From contig LNEU01000022.1 of NCBI GenBank assembly GCA_001464355.1, positions 124,001 to 188,000 on the forward strand: a stretch of DNA of 64,000 nucleotides, in the 5' to 3' direction. Below the pieces are notes generated by a model that saw only the letters and a program-made list of their open reading frames with translations, made no database searches and was not told the DNA's origin. Below, piece after piece: positions 48,354 to 60,107 of the stretch. Each line of letters begins with the position of its first letter. The first letter of the stretch is position 1. This stretch comes from Burkholderiales bacterium Ga0077544. Lineage in GTDB: Bacteria; Pseudomonadota; Gammaproteobacteria; Burkholderiales; Burkholderiaceae_D. The position numbers and the translations under genes are program-made.

Positions 48354-51275
48354 ATGGAATTAGCAAAATCTTTCGATCCAGCCGACATTGAAGCATTCTG
48401 GCGCACCGAATGGGAAAAACGCGGCTATTACGCCGCGACCACCGATGCCGACAAACCTGCATTCAGCATTCAGCTACCGCCGCCTAACGTCACCGGCACG
48501 CTGCATTTGGGTCACGGCTTCAATCAAACCATCATGGACGGTCTGACCCGCTATCACCGCATGCGCGGCTTCAACACGGCATGGATTCCAGGCACCGATC
48601 ACGCCGGTATCGCCACGCAAATCGTGGTCGAACGCCAACTCGACGCGCAAAAAATCACGCGTCATGATCTCGGCCGTGAAAAATTCATAGAAAAAGTCTG
48701 GGAGTGGAAAGAAAAATCCGGCTCCACCATCACCGGTCAAATGCGCCGTCTTGGCACATCGCCAGACTGGAGTCGTGAATACTTTACGATGGATGAGCCA
48801 CGCTCGAAAGTCGTCACAGAAGTTTTCGTGCGTCTGGTCGAACAAGGTTTGATCTATCGCGGCAAGCGTCTGGTCAACTGGGATCCGGTGCTCGGCACCG
48901 CTGTCTCGGATCTGGAAGTCGTGTCGGAAGAAGAAGACGGCCATATGTGGAACATTCGCTATCCATTGGCGGACGGTTCGAAATATAAATTCCCGATTGC
49001 CTTCGATGAAGAAGGCAAAGCAACCGAATGGGAAGAGCGCGACTTCATCGTCGTCGCCACCACACGGCCGGAAACCATGCTGGGCGACGTCGCAGTGGCC
49101 GTCGATCCTAGCGATGAACGTTATCAACATCTGGTTGGGAAATTACTACATCTGCCTTTGTGCGATCGCACGATCCCGCTCATTGCCGACGATTATGTAG
49201 ACAAGAATTTCGGCACAGGCTGCGTAAAAATTACGCCGGCACATGACTTCAACGATTACGCAGTTGGTCAACGCCACAATCTGGACAAGATCAGCATCCT
49301 GACGTTGGATGCGAAGATCAACGATGCCGCACCGGTCGCTTATCAAGGCATGGACCGCTACATCGCACGTAAGCAAATCGTCGCCGATCTCGATGCACAA
49401 GGTTTGCTTGATCTGGTCAAGCCACACAAATTGATGGTGCCGCGCGGCGATCGCACGAATGCGGTAATCGAACCTATGCTGACCGATCAATGGTTTGTGG
49501 CAATGAGCAAACCGGCACCGGAAGGCACCCACTTCCCCGGCAAATCAATCACTGAAGTCGCGCTGGAAAAAGTCGCCAGCGGCGAAGTGAAAATGCTGCC
49601 TGAGAACTGGACCAACACCTACAACCAGTGGCTGAACAACATTCAAGACTGGTGTATTTCGCGTCAATTATGGTGGGGACATCAAATCCCGGCCTGGTAT
49701 GACAGCGAAGGAAAAGTTTACGTTGGTCGCAACGAAGAAGAAGCAAAAGCCAAGGCTGCAGCAGCTGGTTACAACGGCGTGTTGACGCGTGACGAAGACG
49801 TGCTCGACACGTGGTTCTCTTCGGCGCTGGTACCGTTCTCCACACTCGGCTGGCCTGAAGAAACACCTGATTTCAAAACCTTCCTGCCATCGTCTGTGCT
49901 GGTCACCGGTTTCGATATTATTTTCTTCTGGGTCGCGCGCATGGTCATGATGACCACGCATTTCACTGGGAAAGTGCCATTCAACACGGTGTATGTACAT
50001 GGTTTGATCCGCGACAGCAGCGGACAGAAAATGTCCAAGTCGAAAGGCAATACACTAGACCCTATCGATTTGATCGATGGCATCAGCGTGGATGATCTGG
50101 TGGCAAAACGCACAGTCGGCCTGATGAATCCCAAGCAGGCTGCGAGCATCGAGAAAGCCACACGCAAAGAATTCCCGGCTGGTATCGCCGCCTACGGTAC
50201 CGACGCATTGCGCTTCACGATGGCGAGCTATGCATCGCTGGGGCGCAACATCAATTTCGATCTGGCGCGTGCTGAAGGCTATCGTAACTTCTGCAACAAG
50301 TTGTGGAACGCGACGCGCTTTGTATTGATGAATTGCGAAGGTCACGATTGCGGCTTCCGCGATGCGCCATGCGCTGCCGGCGATTGCGCAGTGGATGGAA
50401 AAGCAGGTGGTTACACCGACTTCTCACAAGCGGATCGCTGGATCGTTTCCAAGCTGCAGCGCACGGAAGCGGATATCGCCAAAGGTTTTGCCGACTACCG
50501 TTTCGACAATATCGCATCGTCCTTGTATCAGTTCATCTGGGATGAATATTGCGACTGGTATCTGGAAGTTGCGAAGGTACAAATCCAGACCGGTACTGAA
50601 GCGCAACAACGCGCAACGCGTCGTACTTTATTGCGCGTGCTGGAAACCATCTTGCGTCTGGCGCATCCGGTAATTCCATTCATCACTGAACAATTGTGGC
50701 AAACCGTTGCGCCATTGACCGGTCACAAAATGAATATGGCTGGCGACGCAGTGCACGATTCCATCATGATGCAGCCATATCCGGAATCGCAAGCCGGCAA
50801 GATTGATGAAGAAGCCGAAGCATGGATGCATGAATTGAAAGCCATGACGGACGCCTGCCGCAATCTACGTGGTGAAATGCAATTATCCCCAGCGCTGCGC
50901 GTACCGCTGGCGATGGAAGCGACCGATGCTGCGCAAACTGAGCGCCTGCGATCGTTCGCTCCTTACCTGCAAGCATTGGCAAAACTGTCGGAAGTGAATG
51001 TCGCTGAAACATTGCCAGAATCGCCGGCACCGGTTTCTATCGTAGGTACCGCGAAGCTGATGTTGAAAGTGGAGATCGATGTCGCCGCTGAACGCGAACG
51101 TTTAAGCAAAGAAATCGCGCGTCTCGACGGTGAAATCACCAAAGCCAACAGCAAGCTCGGCAATGAAAGTTTCGTCGCACGTGCGCCGGTACAAGTGGTG
51201 GCACAAGAGAAAGAACGCGTTACCAATTTCTCAGCGACACTGGAAAAATTGCGCGAGCAATTCGCCAAGTTATAA
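48354..51275 (+). CDS. valS: valyl-tRNA synthetase
   Basis: A 973-residue class I synthetase. The HIGH motif is in [21 protein letters not shown] (HLGH) and [12 protein letters not shown] is the KMSKS loop. The editing domain contains [17 protein letters not shown]. The C-terminal 65 residues form a coiled coil ([19 protein letters not shown]...) that binds tRNA. The start [20 protein letters not shown] at 48354 is preferred over an ATG 27 bases upstream. Confidence 0.97.
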   Translation: MELAKSFDPADIEAFWRTEWEKRGYYAATTDADKPAFSIQLPPPNVTGTLHLGHGFNQTIMDGLTRYHRMRGFNTAWIPGTDHAGIATQIVVERQLDAQKITRHDLGREKFIEKVWEWKEKSGSTITGQMRRLGTSPDWSREYFTMDEPRSKVVTEVFVRLVEQGLIYRGKRLVNWDPVLGTAVSDLEVVSEEEDGHMWNIRYPLADGSKYKFPIAFDEEGKATEWEERDFIVVATTRPETMLGDVAVAVDPSDERYQHLVGKLLHLPLCDRTIPLIADDYVDKNFGTGCVKITPAHDFNDYAVGQRHNLDKISILTLDAKINDAAPVAYQGMDRYIARKQIVADLDAQGLLDLVKPHKLMVPRGDRTNAVIEPMLTDQWFVAMSKPAPEGTHFPGKSITEVALEKVASGEVKMLPENWTNTYNQWLNNIQDWCISRQLWWGHQIPAWYDSEGKVYVGRNEEEAKAKAAAAGYNGVLTRDEDVLDTWFSSALVPFSTLGWPEETPDFKTFLPSSVLVTGFDIIFFWVARMVMMTTHFTGKVPFNTVYVHGLIRDSSGQKMSKSKGNTLDPIDLIDGISVDDLVAKRTVGLMNPKQAASIEKATRKEFPAGIAAYGTDALRFTMASYASLGRNINFDLARAEGYRNFCNKLWNATRFVLMNCEGHDCGFRDAPCAAGDCAVDGKAGGYTDFSQADRWIVSKLQRTEADIAKGFADYRFDNIASSLYQFIWDEYCDWYLEVAKVQIQTGTEAQQRATRRTLLRVLETILRLAHPVIPFITEQLWQTVAPLTGHKMNMAGDAVHDSIMMQPYPESQAGKIDEEAEAWMHELKAMTDACRNLRGEMQLSPALRVPLAMEATDAAQTERLRSFAPYLQALAKLSEVNVAETLPESPAPVSIVGTAKLMLKVEIDVAAERERLSKEIARLDGEITKANSKLGNESFVARAPVQVVAQEKERVTNFSATLEKLREQFAKL

Positions 51276-51345
51276 TACGAACTTCAAGTAAATTTAGCGC
51301 CGTATGCGGCCTGCATTTTTGCGCAAGTAAAAACGCAGGCATCAA

Positions 51346-51387
51346 GAAAAACGCCTGAGTTCAGCAATGAAGTCAGGCGTTTTTTAT
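51346..51387. terminator. bidirectional terminator after valS
   Basis: AAAACGCCTGA and TCAGGCGTTTT arms with a 14-nt loop and flanking A/T tracts. It lies between valS (plus) and the hydratase gene (minus). Confidence 0.88.
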
Positions 51388-51409
51388 TGTGGATTTGATT
51401 AAAAATTAT

Positions 51410-52246
51410 TTACACGAATGAGAGTGTCATTCCCGGTAAAGCAACGCCGGAAAATGCAGTCGACCATGTCTGCCCCGCCTTGACCGGATAAGCATCCGTC
51501 AACGTGCCAGTGGTAATTACTTCACCCGCAGCCAGCGATTCGAACTGAGGCTGCATCTTCAAGGTTTCATGCAAATTCAGCAAAGCGTGCAGCGGACTGT
51601 CCAGCACGTTGCTGCCAAAACCGGCGCTATGCAGCGTGAATTCTGCGCCTTCACTATACGACAGCGAAACGCTGGCAGCAGTCAGAATGTCCGCCAGATT
51701 ACGCCGCGTAGCCGACGACAACATATGCGGCTCGCCTATGATCAGGCTGCCATGCAAACCGAATGCAGCGACGGCATCGGCCGCCTCAAACTTCCAGTCA
51801 GGAAACGGACAGGCTACCAGCTCGAAACCATGCGCCATCCATTCTATGCAATCCGCCATATCCGCCAGCGTTGCATTTTTCCTGGGTGCCTTGCGAAGTT
51901 TGAACACTATCTCCGGCTCGATACGTGGCTGTACTGAACCGACCAAACTTTGCACGCCATGATTGCTTTCCGCATAACGCACAGTGTCGTCATACATATG
52001 CGACCAGATCGGTCCGGTGATCGGCTCACGCTCGCCATAATTCGGCCAAATCTTGCGATTGGTAAAACCGATCTTGCGGCCTATAGGCGTCTCGCCTTGA
52101 GCGGTGCGGATATCGACGATGCACTTGGCAATATCGTAGCCGTCGGCAATCGACAAAGAGGTTTCCTTGCTGACACACGAAATTTTCTGAGAATTCGCGC
52201 GGGCATCCAGTAATTGGTGCGCGTAGCGGTTGGCTTGGGTAGACAT
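51410..52246 (-). CDS. MhpD-like 2-oxopent-4-enoate hydratase / decarboxylase family protein
   Basis: A protein of about 278 residues of the fumarylacetoacetate-hydrolase-like fold. It has GRKIGFTNRKIWPNYGEREP, the metal-binding E-x-E of RIEPEIVFKL, and GEVITTGTLTDAYPVKAGQTW. This fits the 2-hydroxypenta-2,4-dienoate hydratase/4-oxalocrotonate decarboxylase group. No other meta-cleavage genes are nearby, so the substrate is open. The start is uncertain (52246 or 52252); a longer open frame to 52348 is not supported. Confidence 0.8.
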   Translation of the reverse strand: MSTQANRYAHQLLDARANSQKISCVSKETSLSIADGYDIAKCIVDIRTAQGETPIGRKIGFTNRKIWPNYGEREPITGPIWSHMYDDTVRYAESNHGVQSLVGSVQPRIEPEIVFKLRKAPRKNATLADMADCIEWMAHGFELVACPFPDWKFEAADAVAAFGLHGSLIIGEPHMLSSATRRNLADILTAASVSLSYSEGAEFTLHSAGFGSNVLDSPLHALLNLHETLKMQPQFESLAAGEVITTGTLTDAYPVKAGQTWSTAFSGVALPGMTLSFV

Positions 52247-52435
52247 CAACATGGCAGACTCGCGCAGAGAGGTGGGAAGCAAATGGATTGCATTAGACGC
52301 AACATTCTTACACAAGGTTCCCATCCTGCAAAGATACAAACTCTGCATGCCAGGTGAAAATTATTAATGCAAAAAGGCTATTTGATTCATACGTCAAAGA
52401 TACTTTTCCTGAGCATTTGCATGGCAAGCGGGTTC

Positions 52436-52891
52436 TCAACCTTGTTTGCGCAAGCGCGCCAAAAACCTGTCCAGCTGATTGGCAAATGCACGGATATCAC
52501 TCTGGCTAAATGCTGCAGGGCCGCCGGTATCAACACCGCTGCTGCGCAACTCATCCATGAAGGTGCGCATCGTCAGGAATTGCTCAATATTGTCCTTGGT
52601 ATAAAAATCGCCACGCGGATTCAGCGGATGGCCACCTTTCTCCAACACGTCAGAGGCCAATGGAATATCGGCGGTGATAACCACATCACCCGCCTCCACC
52701 AGACGCACGATTTCATTGTCGGCCACATCGAATCCGGCCGGCACTTGTATTGCCTTGATGAAACGCGAAGGCGGCGTGCGCAATAATTTGTTGGCGACAA
52801 GCGTAACTTGCACTTCCAGCCGATCGGCGACGCGAAACAACACGTCCTTGATCACATTGGGACAGGCGTCGGCATCTACCCAGATTTGCAT
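52436..52891 (-). CDS. UPF0178 (YaiI/YqxD) family protein
   Basis: A 151-residue DUF188 protein: [24 protein letters not shown], then [31 protein letters not shown] and NPRGDFYT. The D-A-D-A-C-P opening and the [10 protein letters not shown] segment are diagnostic, and the fold resembles a PIN/NYN nuclease. Function unknown. It follows ruvB on the same strand with 60 bp between. Confidence 0.9.
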   Translation of the reverse strand: MQIWVDADACPNVIKDVLFRVADRLEVQVTLVANKLLRTPPSRFIKAIQVPAGFDVADNEIVRLVEAGDVVITADIPLASDVLEKGGHPLNPRGDFYTKDNIEQFLTMRTFMDELRSSGVDTGGPAAFSQSDIRAFANQLDRFLARLRKQG

Positions 52892-52951
52892 GGAATTCTT
52901 TCAGATGACATAAAGCGCGGTGCAATTCTTGCAGCGCCAGCAGTGCGGATA

Positions 52952-54010
52952 TTACTGTCCGCCCCACAACTCGCCGTTAGGGCCGGTTTGCGGTGCCGTG
53001 ACACCAAAGTGGGCATAAGCCACCGGCGTTGCAATACGGCCACGCGGCGTGCGCTGCAGGAAACCTTGTTGAATCAGATACGGCTCCAGCACGTCTTCAA
53101 TCGTGTCGCGTTCTTCGCCGATTGCTGCCGCCAGATTATCGAGACCAACCGGACCACCGTTGAATTTGAACAGCACGGCTTCCAGCAGTTTTCTATCCAT
53201 CACATCGAAGCCGACCGCATCGACGTCAAGCATCACCAGCGCAGCATCAGCCATGGCCTTGGTAATTTCACCATTGCCTTTGACTTCGGCATAATCGCGC
53301 ACACGGCGCAGCAGTCGATTCGCGATACGCGGCGTACCGCGACTGCGTTTGGCAATTTCAAACGCGCCTTCTTCATCGATGGGCGCATTCAACAAGGATG
53401 AACTGCGCGTGACTATCTTGGTCAATTCGAGCGGCGTGTAAAACTCCAGTCGCGCCACAATGCCGAAACGATCGCGCAAAGGATTGGTCAGCATGCCGGC
53501 GCGCGTGGTGGCGCCGACCAAGGTGAACGGCTGCAAGTCGAGGCGCACTGAACGCGCGGCAGGGCCTTCGCCGATCATGATGTCGATCTGATAGTCCTCA
53601 AGTGCAGGATACAAAATTTCTTCGACCACAGGTGACAGCCGATGTATCTCGTCAATGAACAAGACGTCGTTGGCTTCGAGATTAGTCAGCAGCGCGGCCA
53701 GATCGCCGGCGCGTTCCAGCACCGGGCCGGAAGTCTGGCGCAGGTTGACACCCATTTCACGCGCGATGATGTGCGCCAATGTTGTCTTTCCCAAACCCGG
53801 CGGGCCGAACAATAAAGTGTGGTCGAGTGCTTCGCGTCTTTGCTTGGCGGCAGTGATGAAAATTTCCAGCTGGCCACGGATTTTTTCCTGGCCTACATAT
53901 TCGTCCAGATGTTTGGGACGCAGTGCGCGCTCGATCGCTTCTTCATTTGCTGAAGCTGGGGTGGCGGCAATAATGCGTTGTTCGCTGAAGTCGTCGGTTT
54001 GAATGCTCAT
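52952..54010 (-). CDS. ruvB: Holliday junction branch migration ATPase RuvB
   Basis: A 352-residue AAA+ motor that, with RuvA, drives branch migration. The Walker A is [12 protein letters not shown], Walker B is [13 protein letters not shown], sensor 1 is [12 protein letters not shown], and the C-terminal winged helix holds [30 protein letters not shown]. It is the last gene of dusB-fis-purH-ruvC-ruvA-ruvB. Confidence 0.97.
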   Translation of the reverse strand: MSIQTDDFSEQRIIAATPASANEEAIERALRPKHLDEYVGQEKIRGQLEIFITAAKQRREALDHTLLFGPPGLGKTTLAHIIAREMGVNLRQTSGPVLERAGDLAALLTNLEANDVLFIDEIHRLSPVVEEILYPALEDYQIDIMIGEGPAARSVRLDLQPFTLVGATTRAGMLTNPLRDRFGIVARLEFYTPLELTKIVTRSSSLLNAPIDEEGAFEIAKRSRGTPRIANRLLRRVRDYAEVKGNGEITKAMADAALVMLDVDAVGFDVMDRKLLEAVLFKFNGGPVGLDNLAAAIGEERDTIEDVLEPYLIQQGFLQRTPRGRIATPVAYAHFGVTAPQTGPNGELWGGQ

Positions 54011-54111
54011 GGTCGCATTGTAGCGTGTGAGTCGTTGAATTTAATCAGGCGTGAATTAAGACGTGAATCAAATCGTAAATATAAGCGTTAATGCTTATGA
54101 AAAATCTACGC

Positions 54112-54690
54112 TCACGCTTTCGACAAAGCCTTCAGCGCCAGCTTGATACCATCGGAAACACCAGTGCCAGCCGGCACCTGCTTCATCGCCAGCAAAGCTT
54201 CCTTGTCGGAATAGCCCAGCGCCAGTAATGCATTCAAGATGTCAGACGTCGCATCGCTGTTGATCGCACCACCAGCCGCGCCCAGATCCGCGCCGAGCTT
54301 GCCCTTCAATTCCAGCAGCAGACGCTCGGCAGTTTTCTTGCCTATACCTGGAATCTTGGTCAATCTTCCGGCTTCTTGCATCGTGATGGCATGCGACAAA
54401 TCGGCGACCGACATGCCGGATAAAATCGACAATGCAGTACGTGCACCTATGCCGGTGATCTTGACCAGTTGCTTGAACACATTGCGCTCTTCGGCGGTGC
54501 CAAAACCGAACAAGATGTGCGCATCTTCCCGCACAGTCAGATGCGTCAACAAAACAACTTTTTCACCAAGGCCGGGCAAGTTATAAAAGGTGCTCATAGG
54601 CACATTGACTTCGTAACCGATGCCGTTGCAATCGACCAGCAATTGCGGTGGATTTTTCTCAAGCAGAATTCCGGAAAGACGACCTATCAT
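54112..54690 (-). CDS. ruvA: Holliday junction DNA-binding protein RuvA
   Basis: A 192-residue protein: an OB fold at the N-terminus ([31 protein letters not shown]), two helix-hairpin-helix motifs ([16 protein letters not shown] and [19 protein letters not shown]), and a small RuvB-binding domain at the C-terminus ([22 protein letters not shown]). It lies 76 bp after ruvC and 101 bp before ruvB. Confidence 0.97.
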   Translation of the reverse strand: MIGRLSGILLEKNPPQLLVDCNGIGYEVNVPMSTFYNLPGLGEKVVLLTHLTVREDAHILFGFGTAEERNVFKQLVKITGIGARTALSILSGMSVADLSHAITMQEAGRLTKIPGIGKKTAERLLLELKGKLGADLGAAGGAINSDATSDILNALLALGYSDKEALLAMKQVPAGTGVSDGIKLALKALSKA

Positions 54691-54766
54691 CGTGACGACC
54701 TTGAATAGAAATGAGGGAATATTTTTGTTCTGTTACTACTCACGACGCGAGCGATGAGCTGGCACA

Positions 54767-55309
54767 TTATCCAACCAGACGACCGCCACGCACGCGCAAA
54801 CCTTTTTTCGCCAACTCGGGAGCCAACGCACCCAGCGCAGCCAATGCCTCACCACTATGCGCATGACAAATTGCCACGCCCAAAGCATCGGCAGCATCAG
54901 TACCTGGCAAGCCGGATAAATTCAGCAAGCGTTGCACCATATCCTGCACCTGCGCTTTTTGCGCCTTGCCTTGTCCCACGACCGCTTGCTTGACCTGCAA
55001 CGCAGTATATTCAGCAACGAACAAGTCAGCGCTCACCAATGCGCAAATCGCTGCGCCACGGGCTTGTCCGAGAAGCAGCGTCGATTGCGGATTGACGTTA
55101 ACAAAGACTTTTTCTATCGCAGCGCAATCCGGATTGTAGGTTGCAATGACTTCCGTAACACTGACGAGGATGGTTTTCAGACGTTGCGGCAGATCGGCAT
55201 CCGGCGTCTTGATGGTGCCGGATGCGACGTAGCTGAGCTTGTTGCCATGCTTCTCGATCACACCGAAACCGGTAGTACGCAAGCCGGGGTCGATGCCGAG
55301 AATTCTCAT
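54767..55309 (-). CDS. ruvC: crossover junction endodeoxyribonuclease RuvC
   Basis: A 180-residue RNase H-fold resolvase. The four catalytic acids Asp7 (GIDPGL), Glu66, Asp138 and Asp141 ([14 protein letters not shown]) occur at the E. coli positions. The GQARGAA and [11 protein letters not shown] motifs fit the family. It lies in the dusB-fis-purH-ruvCAB group. Confidence 0.97.
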   Translation of the reverse strand: MRILGIDPGLRTTGFGVIEKHGNKLSYVASGTIKTPDADLPQRLKTILVSVTEVIATYNPDCAAIEKVFVNVNPQSTLLLGQARGAAICALVSADLFVAEYTALQVKQAVVGQGKAQKAQVQDMVQRLLNLSGLPGTDAADALGVAICHAHSGEALAALGALAPELAKKGLRVRGGRLVG

Positions 55310-55388
55310 GGGATATGTGGGCAGAGTTAAATGTAATGCGACGGTTATCGCATCAAGTTTTTTGCTTAATTTTTGCTTAACTCTTTGA

Positions 55389-56966
55389 TTAATGACGGAA
55401 ATGACGGGTGCCGGTCAACATCATTACGATGCCGTGCTCGTCAGCAGCATCGATCACTTCCTGATCGCGCATCGAACCGCCCGGATGAATCACCGAAGTC
55501 GCACCAGCTTCCACCACTACATCCAAACCATCGCGGAACGGGAAGAAAGCATCGGATGCAACGGCGGTGCCGACCAGCGACAAGCCTGCATTCTGTGCCT
55601 TGATCGATGCGATACGTGCCGAATCGATACGGCTCATCTGACCTGCGCCTACGCCCATCGTCATGGCGTTCGCGCAAAACACGATCGCATTCGATTTGAC
55701 GAACTTGGCGACACGCCATGCAAACATCAGGTCTTGCAATTGCTGTGGTGTTGGTTGCTTCTTGCTGACGATTTTGAGTTCAGCCAATGCAACGTTTTTT
55801 GCATCGGGCGATTGCACCAGCAAGCCACCACCTACGCGTTTGAAATCGTAGTTATTGACGGCCGCATTGCCAGTACTCGCAAGCGGGATTTCCAGCAAGC
55901 GAACGTTTTGTTTCGCTGCGAATATGTTCTTTGCCTGCTCGGTAAACGATGGCGCGATCAACACTTCAACAAATTGCTTGGCAACTGCTTCCGCGGCATT
56001 GCCATCGACTTCGCGATTGAAAGCGATGATGCCGCCGAAGGCCGAAGTCGGATCGGTTTGCAGCGCTTTGCTGTATGCCTCGAAAGGCGTAATACCGATC
56101 GCAACACCGCAAGGATTGGCGTGCTTGATGATGACGCATGCTGATTCGTCAAAAGTCTTGACACACTCCCACGCTGCATCAGCGTCGGCGATATTGTTGT
56201 ACGACAGTTCCTTGCCTTGCAATTGCGTGTAGTTCGCCAACGCGCCAACTTGTGGATTACTCTCGCGATAGAAGGCTGCGGATTGATGCGGGTTTTCGCC
56301 GTAACGCATTTCCTGCACTTTATCGAAATGCAGATTCAAGGTGGTCGGATACGCACTGCGTGTTGCGTGTTTTTTGTCGTCGCCCAGCGAGGTAAAATAA
56401 TTCGTGATCGCGCCATCGTACTGCGCGGTATGCGCGAATACTTTTTTCGCCAAAGTGAATTTGGTTTCAAAAGTTACTTCGCCTTTGTTCGCATGCAACT
56501 CGCGCAATACTTGTGCGTAGTCGGATGGATCACAAATGACGGCAACGTCTTTATGATTTTTGGCTGATGAACGCAACATCGCAGGGCCGCCAATGTCGAT
56601 GTTTTCAATCGCATCTTCCAGCGAACATTCTGCGCGTGCAATTGTTTGCTGAAACGGATACAGATTAACGACCACCATATCAATGGTTGGAATGCCATGC
56701 GTTTCCAAAGCCGCTACGTGCTCAGGGAAATCGCGGCGCGCCAAAATGCCGCCATGTACTTTAGGGTGCAAGGTCTTGACACGGCCGTCGAGCATTTCCG
56801 GGAAGCCGGTGTAGTCGGCAACTTCGGTGACCTTGATGCCGTTTTCAGCCAGCAATTTTGCGGTGCCGCCAGTGGACAGAATGTTGACGCCCATCTCGGA
56901 CAATGCGCGCGCAAAATCGAGCACGCCAGTCTTGTCGGAAACGGAAATGAGAGCTTGTTTGATCAT
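55389..56966 (-). CDS. purH: bifunctional AICAR transformylase / IMP cyclohydrolase
   Basis: A 525-residue enzyme for the last two steps of IMP synthesis. The N-terminal MGS-like IMP cyclohydrolase domain ([35 protein letters not shown]) is followed by the AICAR transformylase domain with its Lys-His motif in [13 protein letters not shown]. The C-terminal end [13 protein letters not shown] is also typical. The gap to fis is 247 bp, so purH may have its own promoter. Confidence 0.97.
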   Translation of the reverse strand: MIKQALISVSDKTGVLDFARALSEMGVNILSTGGTAKLLAENGIKVTEVADYTGFPEMLDGRVKTLHPKVHGGILARRDFPEHVAALETHGIPTIDMVVVNLYPFQQTIARAECSLEDAIENIDIGGPAMLRSSAKNHKDVAVICDPSDYAQVLRELHANKGEVTFETKFTLAKKVFAHTAQYDGAITNYFTSLGDDKKHATRSAYPTTLNLHFDKVQEMRYGENPHQSAAFYRESNPQVGALANYTQLQGKELSYNNIADADAAWECVKTFDESACVIIKHANPCGVAIGITPFEAYSKALQTDPTSAFGGIIAFNREVDGNAAEAVAKQFVEVLIAPSFTEQAKNIFAAKQNVRLLEIPLASTGNAAVNNYDFKRVGGGLLVQSPDAKNVALAELKIVSKKQPTPQQLQDLMFAWRVAKFVKSNAIVFCANAMTMGVGAGQMSRIDSARIASIKAQNAGLSLVGTAVASDAFFPFRDGLDVVVEAGATSVIHPGGSMRDQEVIDAADEHGIVMMLTGTRHFRH

Positions 56967-57213
56967 GATGAAAATATCTGGAGTAATTATTTGGAGTAAT
57001 TTAAATAAGATAAAGGCGCGATGTGATGCGCTCGTTAGCGGATTCTGGCAGCTTGCGGCCTTACGCCCTTAGCTTATTTGCTTCTTGCGAATATCGAGAA
57101 GCAAAAGATTACAACGGGGTTGTACAACGATACTCGAAACAACTTAAAAATTTTTACAGCAATTTTTTAAACGACATCTACAACGGCATTCAGGATTGCA
57201 GCTACAGCCTTGC

Positions 57214-57447
57214 TTACAACATATCGTGCTGCTGTAATTTCTTGCGCAGCGTATTGCGGTTGATGCCCAGCATGTCAGCCGCGTGTGACTGATTGCCTTC
57301 AGCACGCTCCATCACTGCTTCGAGTATCGGCTTCTCGACAGTGAACACCACCATCTCGTAGACGTTTGACGGCATTTGCTCGCCCAGATCCTTGAAATAT
57401 TTTTCCAGGCTTTTCTTGACGACGTCTTGAATATTATCTTTGCTCAT
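57214..57447 (-). CDS. fis: DNA-binding protein Fis
   Basis: A 77-residue nucleoid protein. The C-terminal HTH is GNQSHAADMLGINRNTLRKKLQQHDML. I chose the start MSKDNIQDVVKK at 57447; the longer frame to 57519 adds 24 unrelated residues. Beta-proteobacterial Fis is shorter than the 98-residue enteric protein. It lies downstream of dusB, as in the dusB-fis operon of enterics, with 87 bp between, and bends DNA at rRNA promoters and other sites. Confidence 0.94.
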   Translation of the reverse strand: MSKDNIQDVVKKSLEKYFKDLGEQMPSNVYEMVVFTVEKPILEAVMERAEGNQSHAADMLGINRNTLRKKLQQHDML

Positions 57448-57534
57448 GTGCTTGGTTGATTGCGCGTTTTTATAATCGTTTTTATAAATTCTCGAAACCT
57501 GCCTTGTCATTTCAAACAAGGCCAGTCCCGGTAA

Positions 57535-58551
57535 TCAGGCGGCCAACTTTTCTTCAGTCGGACGATATTGTAACCGTTCGCCGTGCGTCAGCTGCAAATC
57601 AAAAAAGGTATCCACCGCAGCCAATTGCTGTTCACAGTCTTCCAGACAATTCATTTGCTGGCGGAATTCTTCACCGCCTATCAATTCACGGACATACCAA
57701 CCGATATGTTTGCGCGCAGTCCGCACGCCCAAATACTCACCGTAAAAAGCATAATGCGCGCGCAGATGTTCATCCATCAAGACACGCACTTCCGAAATCA
57801 TCGGAGCAGGCAAGTACGTACCTGTACGCAAATAGTGATCGATTTCGCGAAATATCCATGGCCGCCCCTGCGCGGCGCGACCAATCATGATCGCATCCGC
57901 GCCGGTCGTTTCCAGTACGAACTTGGCTTTCTCCGGCGTCGTGATATCGCCATTCGCCACCACTGGAATAGCTACTGCCGCTTTGACTGCCGTGATCATC
58001 TCGTACTCTGCATCACCGCTGTAACCGTCGGCACGCGTACGACCATGCAAGGTCAACATCGCGATACCACTTTGCTCGGCGATGCGCGCAATATTTAGTG
58101 CGTTCTTGTGCGCTCTATCCCAGCCCGTGCGAAATTTCAGCGTGACCGGGACATTCACCGCCGACACGACCGTTTCGAGTATCTCCGCCACCAGTGATTC
58201 GTGTTGCAACAAGGCAGAACCACACCAGCTGTTGCAGACTTTTTTGACCGGGCAGCCCATATTGATGTCGATGATTTGCGCACCACGATCAACATTGAAT
58301 TTTGCACATTCAGCCAGCATCGCAGGATCAGCACCGGCGATCTGTACTGCCTTGGGCTCGACCTCGCCATCATGATTTGTCCTGCGAGTGGATTTGTCAG
58401 TCGCCCACAAACGCGGATTCGATGCGGCCATTTCCGACACTGCATACCCAGCACCCAATTGTTTGCACAACTGGCGGAACGGCCTATCCGTTACCCCTGC
58501 CATAGGGGCAACAAATACATTGTTCGGTAGGGAGTAAGGGCCGATATTCAC
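57535..58551 (-). CDS. dusB: tRNA-dihydrouridine synthase B
   Basis: A 338-residue FMN enzyme reducing uridine in tRNA D-loops. The N-terminal MNIGPYSLPNNVFVAPMAGVTDRPFRQL aligns with DusB. Catalytic Cys100 lies in NMGCPVKKV, and the FMN-binding TLHGRTR and IMIGRAAQGRPWIF motifs follow. The start is GTG at 58551, since no ATG occurs before the conserved region. It heads the dusB-fis unit. Confidence 0.95.
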   Translation of the reverse strand: MNIGPYSLPNNVFVAPMAGVTDRPFRQLCKQLGAGYAVSEMAASNPRLWATDKSTRRTNHDGEVEPKAVQIAGADPAMLAECAKFNVDRGAQIIDINMGCPVKKVCNSWCGSALLQHESLVAEILETVVSAVNVPVTLKFRTGWDRAHKNALNIARIAEQSGIAMLTLHGRTRADGYSGDAEYEMITAVKAAVAIPVVANGDITTPEKAKFVLETTGADAIMIGRAAQGRPWIFREIDHYLRTGTYLPAPMISEVRVLMDEHLRAHYAFYGEYLGVRTARKHIGWYVRELIGGEEFRQQMNCLEDCEQQLAAVDTFFDLQLTHGERLQYRPTEEKLAA

Positions 58552-58712
58552 GGAACAGGCTGGTAACAGGGAAAGCGCTATTTTATCTGCATCCGCCTGA
58601 GGGGCTGCCGTGTTTTAGCTCAAATCTAATGAAACAAGATGAAATACGACAAACCTTGCGCTCCGTATTTAGCGAAATCACTTTTTGTTATCAATCTGCT
58701 TACTTCAAAGAC

Positions 58713-59357
58713 CTATGCCAGATTATCGCTTTCATCCAGTGCGGCATGCGAAAGATGGGCCACGTCGGCCCATTTCAGTATCTGGAATTTTGTACCGTCC
58801 CAAATCACGCGATTAATGCTGGCATTCAGCACATCAAAATCACGAGGATGTTCGTAACCCATATTGTTGGCACGACGATAGACGGAATCGAGTACGCCGC
58901 CATGCGTCACGACAGCCACTTTGCGATAACCGCTGGCCAAGGCCGTAATCGCGGCAATCGCACGCGTTGAAAATTCACGCAAAGTTTCCGCATGGAACTC
59001 GCCTTGAGGATAGCGTGCATCTATATCGCGTCTTTGCCAGGCGGCGTAATCTTCCGGGAAGCGAGCTTTGATGTCTGGATGAATCAAGCCTTCGAACGCA
59101 CCGAAGCAGCGTTCGCGCAAACCCTTATCCAACTGAATATGCATTCCACGCGGAATCGCAATGCCTTGCGCAGTACCGAATGCGCGTTTCAAGTCGCTGG
59201 AAAAAATCGCATCCAGAGGCTCGTTCAGCAAGGCACGTCCCAACGCGGCAACCTGGCGCACTCCTTCACGATTCAAATCGATGTCGGTATGCCCTTGCAA
59301 ACGCTTCTCGACATTCCAATCGGTTTCGCCGTGGCGAATCAACAATATTTCAGTCAT
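58713..59357 (-). CDS. histidine phosphatase family protein (phosphoglycerate mutase-like)
   Basis: A 214-residue phosphatase with the RHGE motif (LLIRHGETDWNVEKRLQGHTDI), the SSDLKRAFGTAQGIA segment and the second His in VVTHGGVLDSVYR. It belongs to the GpmB/cobC-like branch 1 family. Whether it acts on phosphoglycerate or another phosphoester cannot be told. It starts 12 bp after the PEBP gene stop, in a tyrS-dtd-PEBP-phosphatase series. Confidence 0.9.
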   Translation of the reverse strand: MTEILLIRHGETDWNVEKRLQGHTDIDLNREGVRQVAALGRALLNEPLDAIFSSDLKRAFGTAQGIAIPRGMHIQLDKGLRERCFGAFEGLIHPDIKARFPEDYAAWQRRDIDARYPQGEFHAETLREFSTRAIAAITALASGYRKVAVVTHGGVLDSVYRRANNMGYEHPRDFDVLNASINRVIWDGTKFQILKWADVAHLSHAALDESDNLA

Positions 59358-59369
59358 GTTCTCAGTGTA

Positions 59370-60026
59370 TTAAATCGACACGTCTGGATTCAATGCATAC
59401 CATCCTGACAGGCTGGCTTGTTCTAATACATGCCCGGCAATCGCTTCACGAACTTGCGCGCCGGTGAACTTGGTCTCGACCGGCACCTGAGCAATATCCA
59501 GCGCGTACAAGGTGAACACGTAGCGATGAGCTATGGAATCGTTCCAGGGTGGACAAGGGCCGTCGTAACCGAAATAATCGCCTGCCATCTGCGCATCTTG
59601 CGCAAACCAGCCGGTGTAATCATTCAAGCCCTGCCGTGGATTAATCTGTGCACCGGCGATTGGCGAGTCGGCAATCGCCGGGCCGGATTTGCCGCGAGGC
59701 GTCACGCCCGAGCAAAACGAAGCAGCAGCTATCTGCGTTGTATTTGCAGGCAAATCAACTAATACCCAATGAAAGAAATCGACGCGCGGCAAATCGGCGG
59801 GCACAGTTTTACATTCTTGATTCACATCATCGCCGCGCGACGGCACATCAGGATCGTGAACAATCAACGCCAATGCTTTGGTGCCGGCAGGTACGCCGCT
59901 CCACGCCAGATGCGGATTTTTATTGTTGGATAGTGCAACGTGTGTCGCCGGATCGATCACGCAAAATGCGTACTCGCCTGGAATGGCCGCGCCGTCTTTG
60001 AAAGAATCACTCCATAGCTTCATCAT
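59370..60026 (-). CDS. YbhB/YbcL family Raf kinase inhibitor-like protein (PEBP)
   Basis: A 218-residue PEBP-fold protein: NPHLAWSGVPAGTKALALIVHDPDVPSRGDDVN, with the D-P-D-A/V-P ligand-site pattern, and GYDGPCPPWNDSIAHRYVFTLYALD, containing the conserved GPCPP loop. No signal peptide is seen. The cellular role of bacterial PEBPs is unknown. It lies between dtd and the histidine phosphatase on the same strand. Confidence 0.92.
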   Translation of the reverse strand: MMKLWSDSFKDGAAIPGEYAFCVIDPATHVALSNNKNPHLAWSGVPAGTKALALIVHDPDVPSRGDDVNQECKTVPADLPRVDFFHWVLVDLPANTTQIAAASFCSGVTPRGKSGPAIADSPIAGAQINPRQGLNDYTGWFAQDAQMAGDYFGYDGPCPPWNDSIAHRYVFTLYALDIAQVPVETKFTGAQVREAIAGHVLEQASLSGWYALNPDVSI

Positions 60027-60107
60027 GTACTCAACTCTCGGTTTGTGATTTATGTAGGATGACTGCCAAATACTTTTTCAATATTAATCGCGCACTACGA
60101 CATCATT

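Noticed and set aside
57000-57213. Possible tRNA or small RNA between purH and fis
   Set aside because: No cloverleaf or CCA-end pattern could be drawn; only AT-rich promoter-like DNA is seen.
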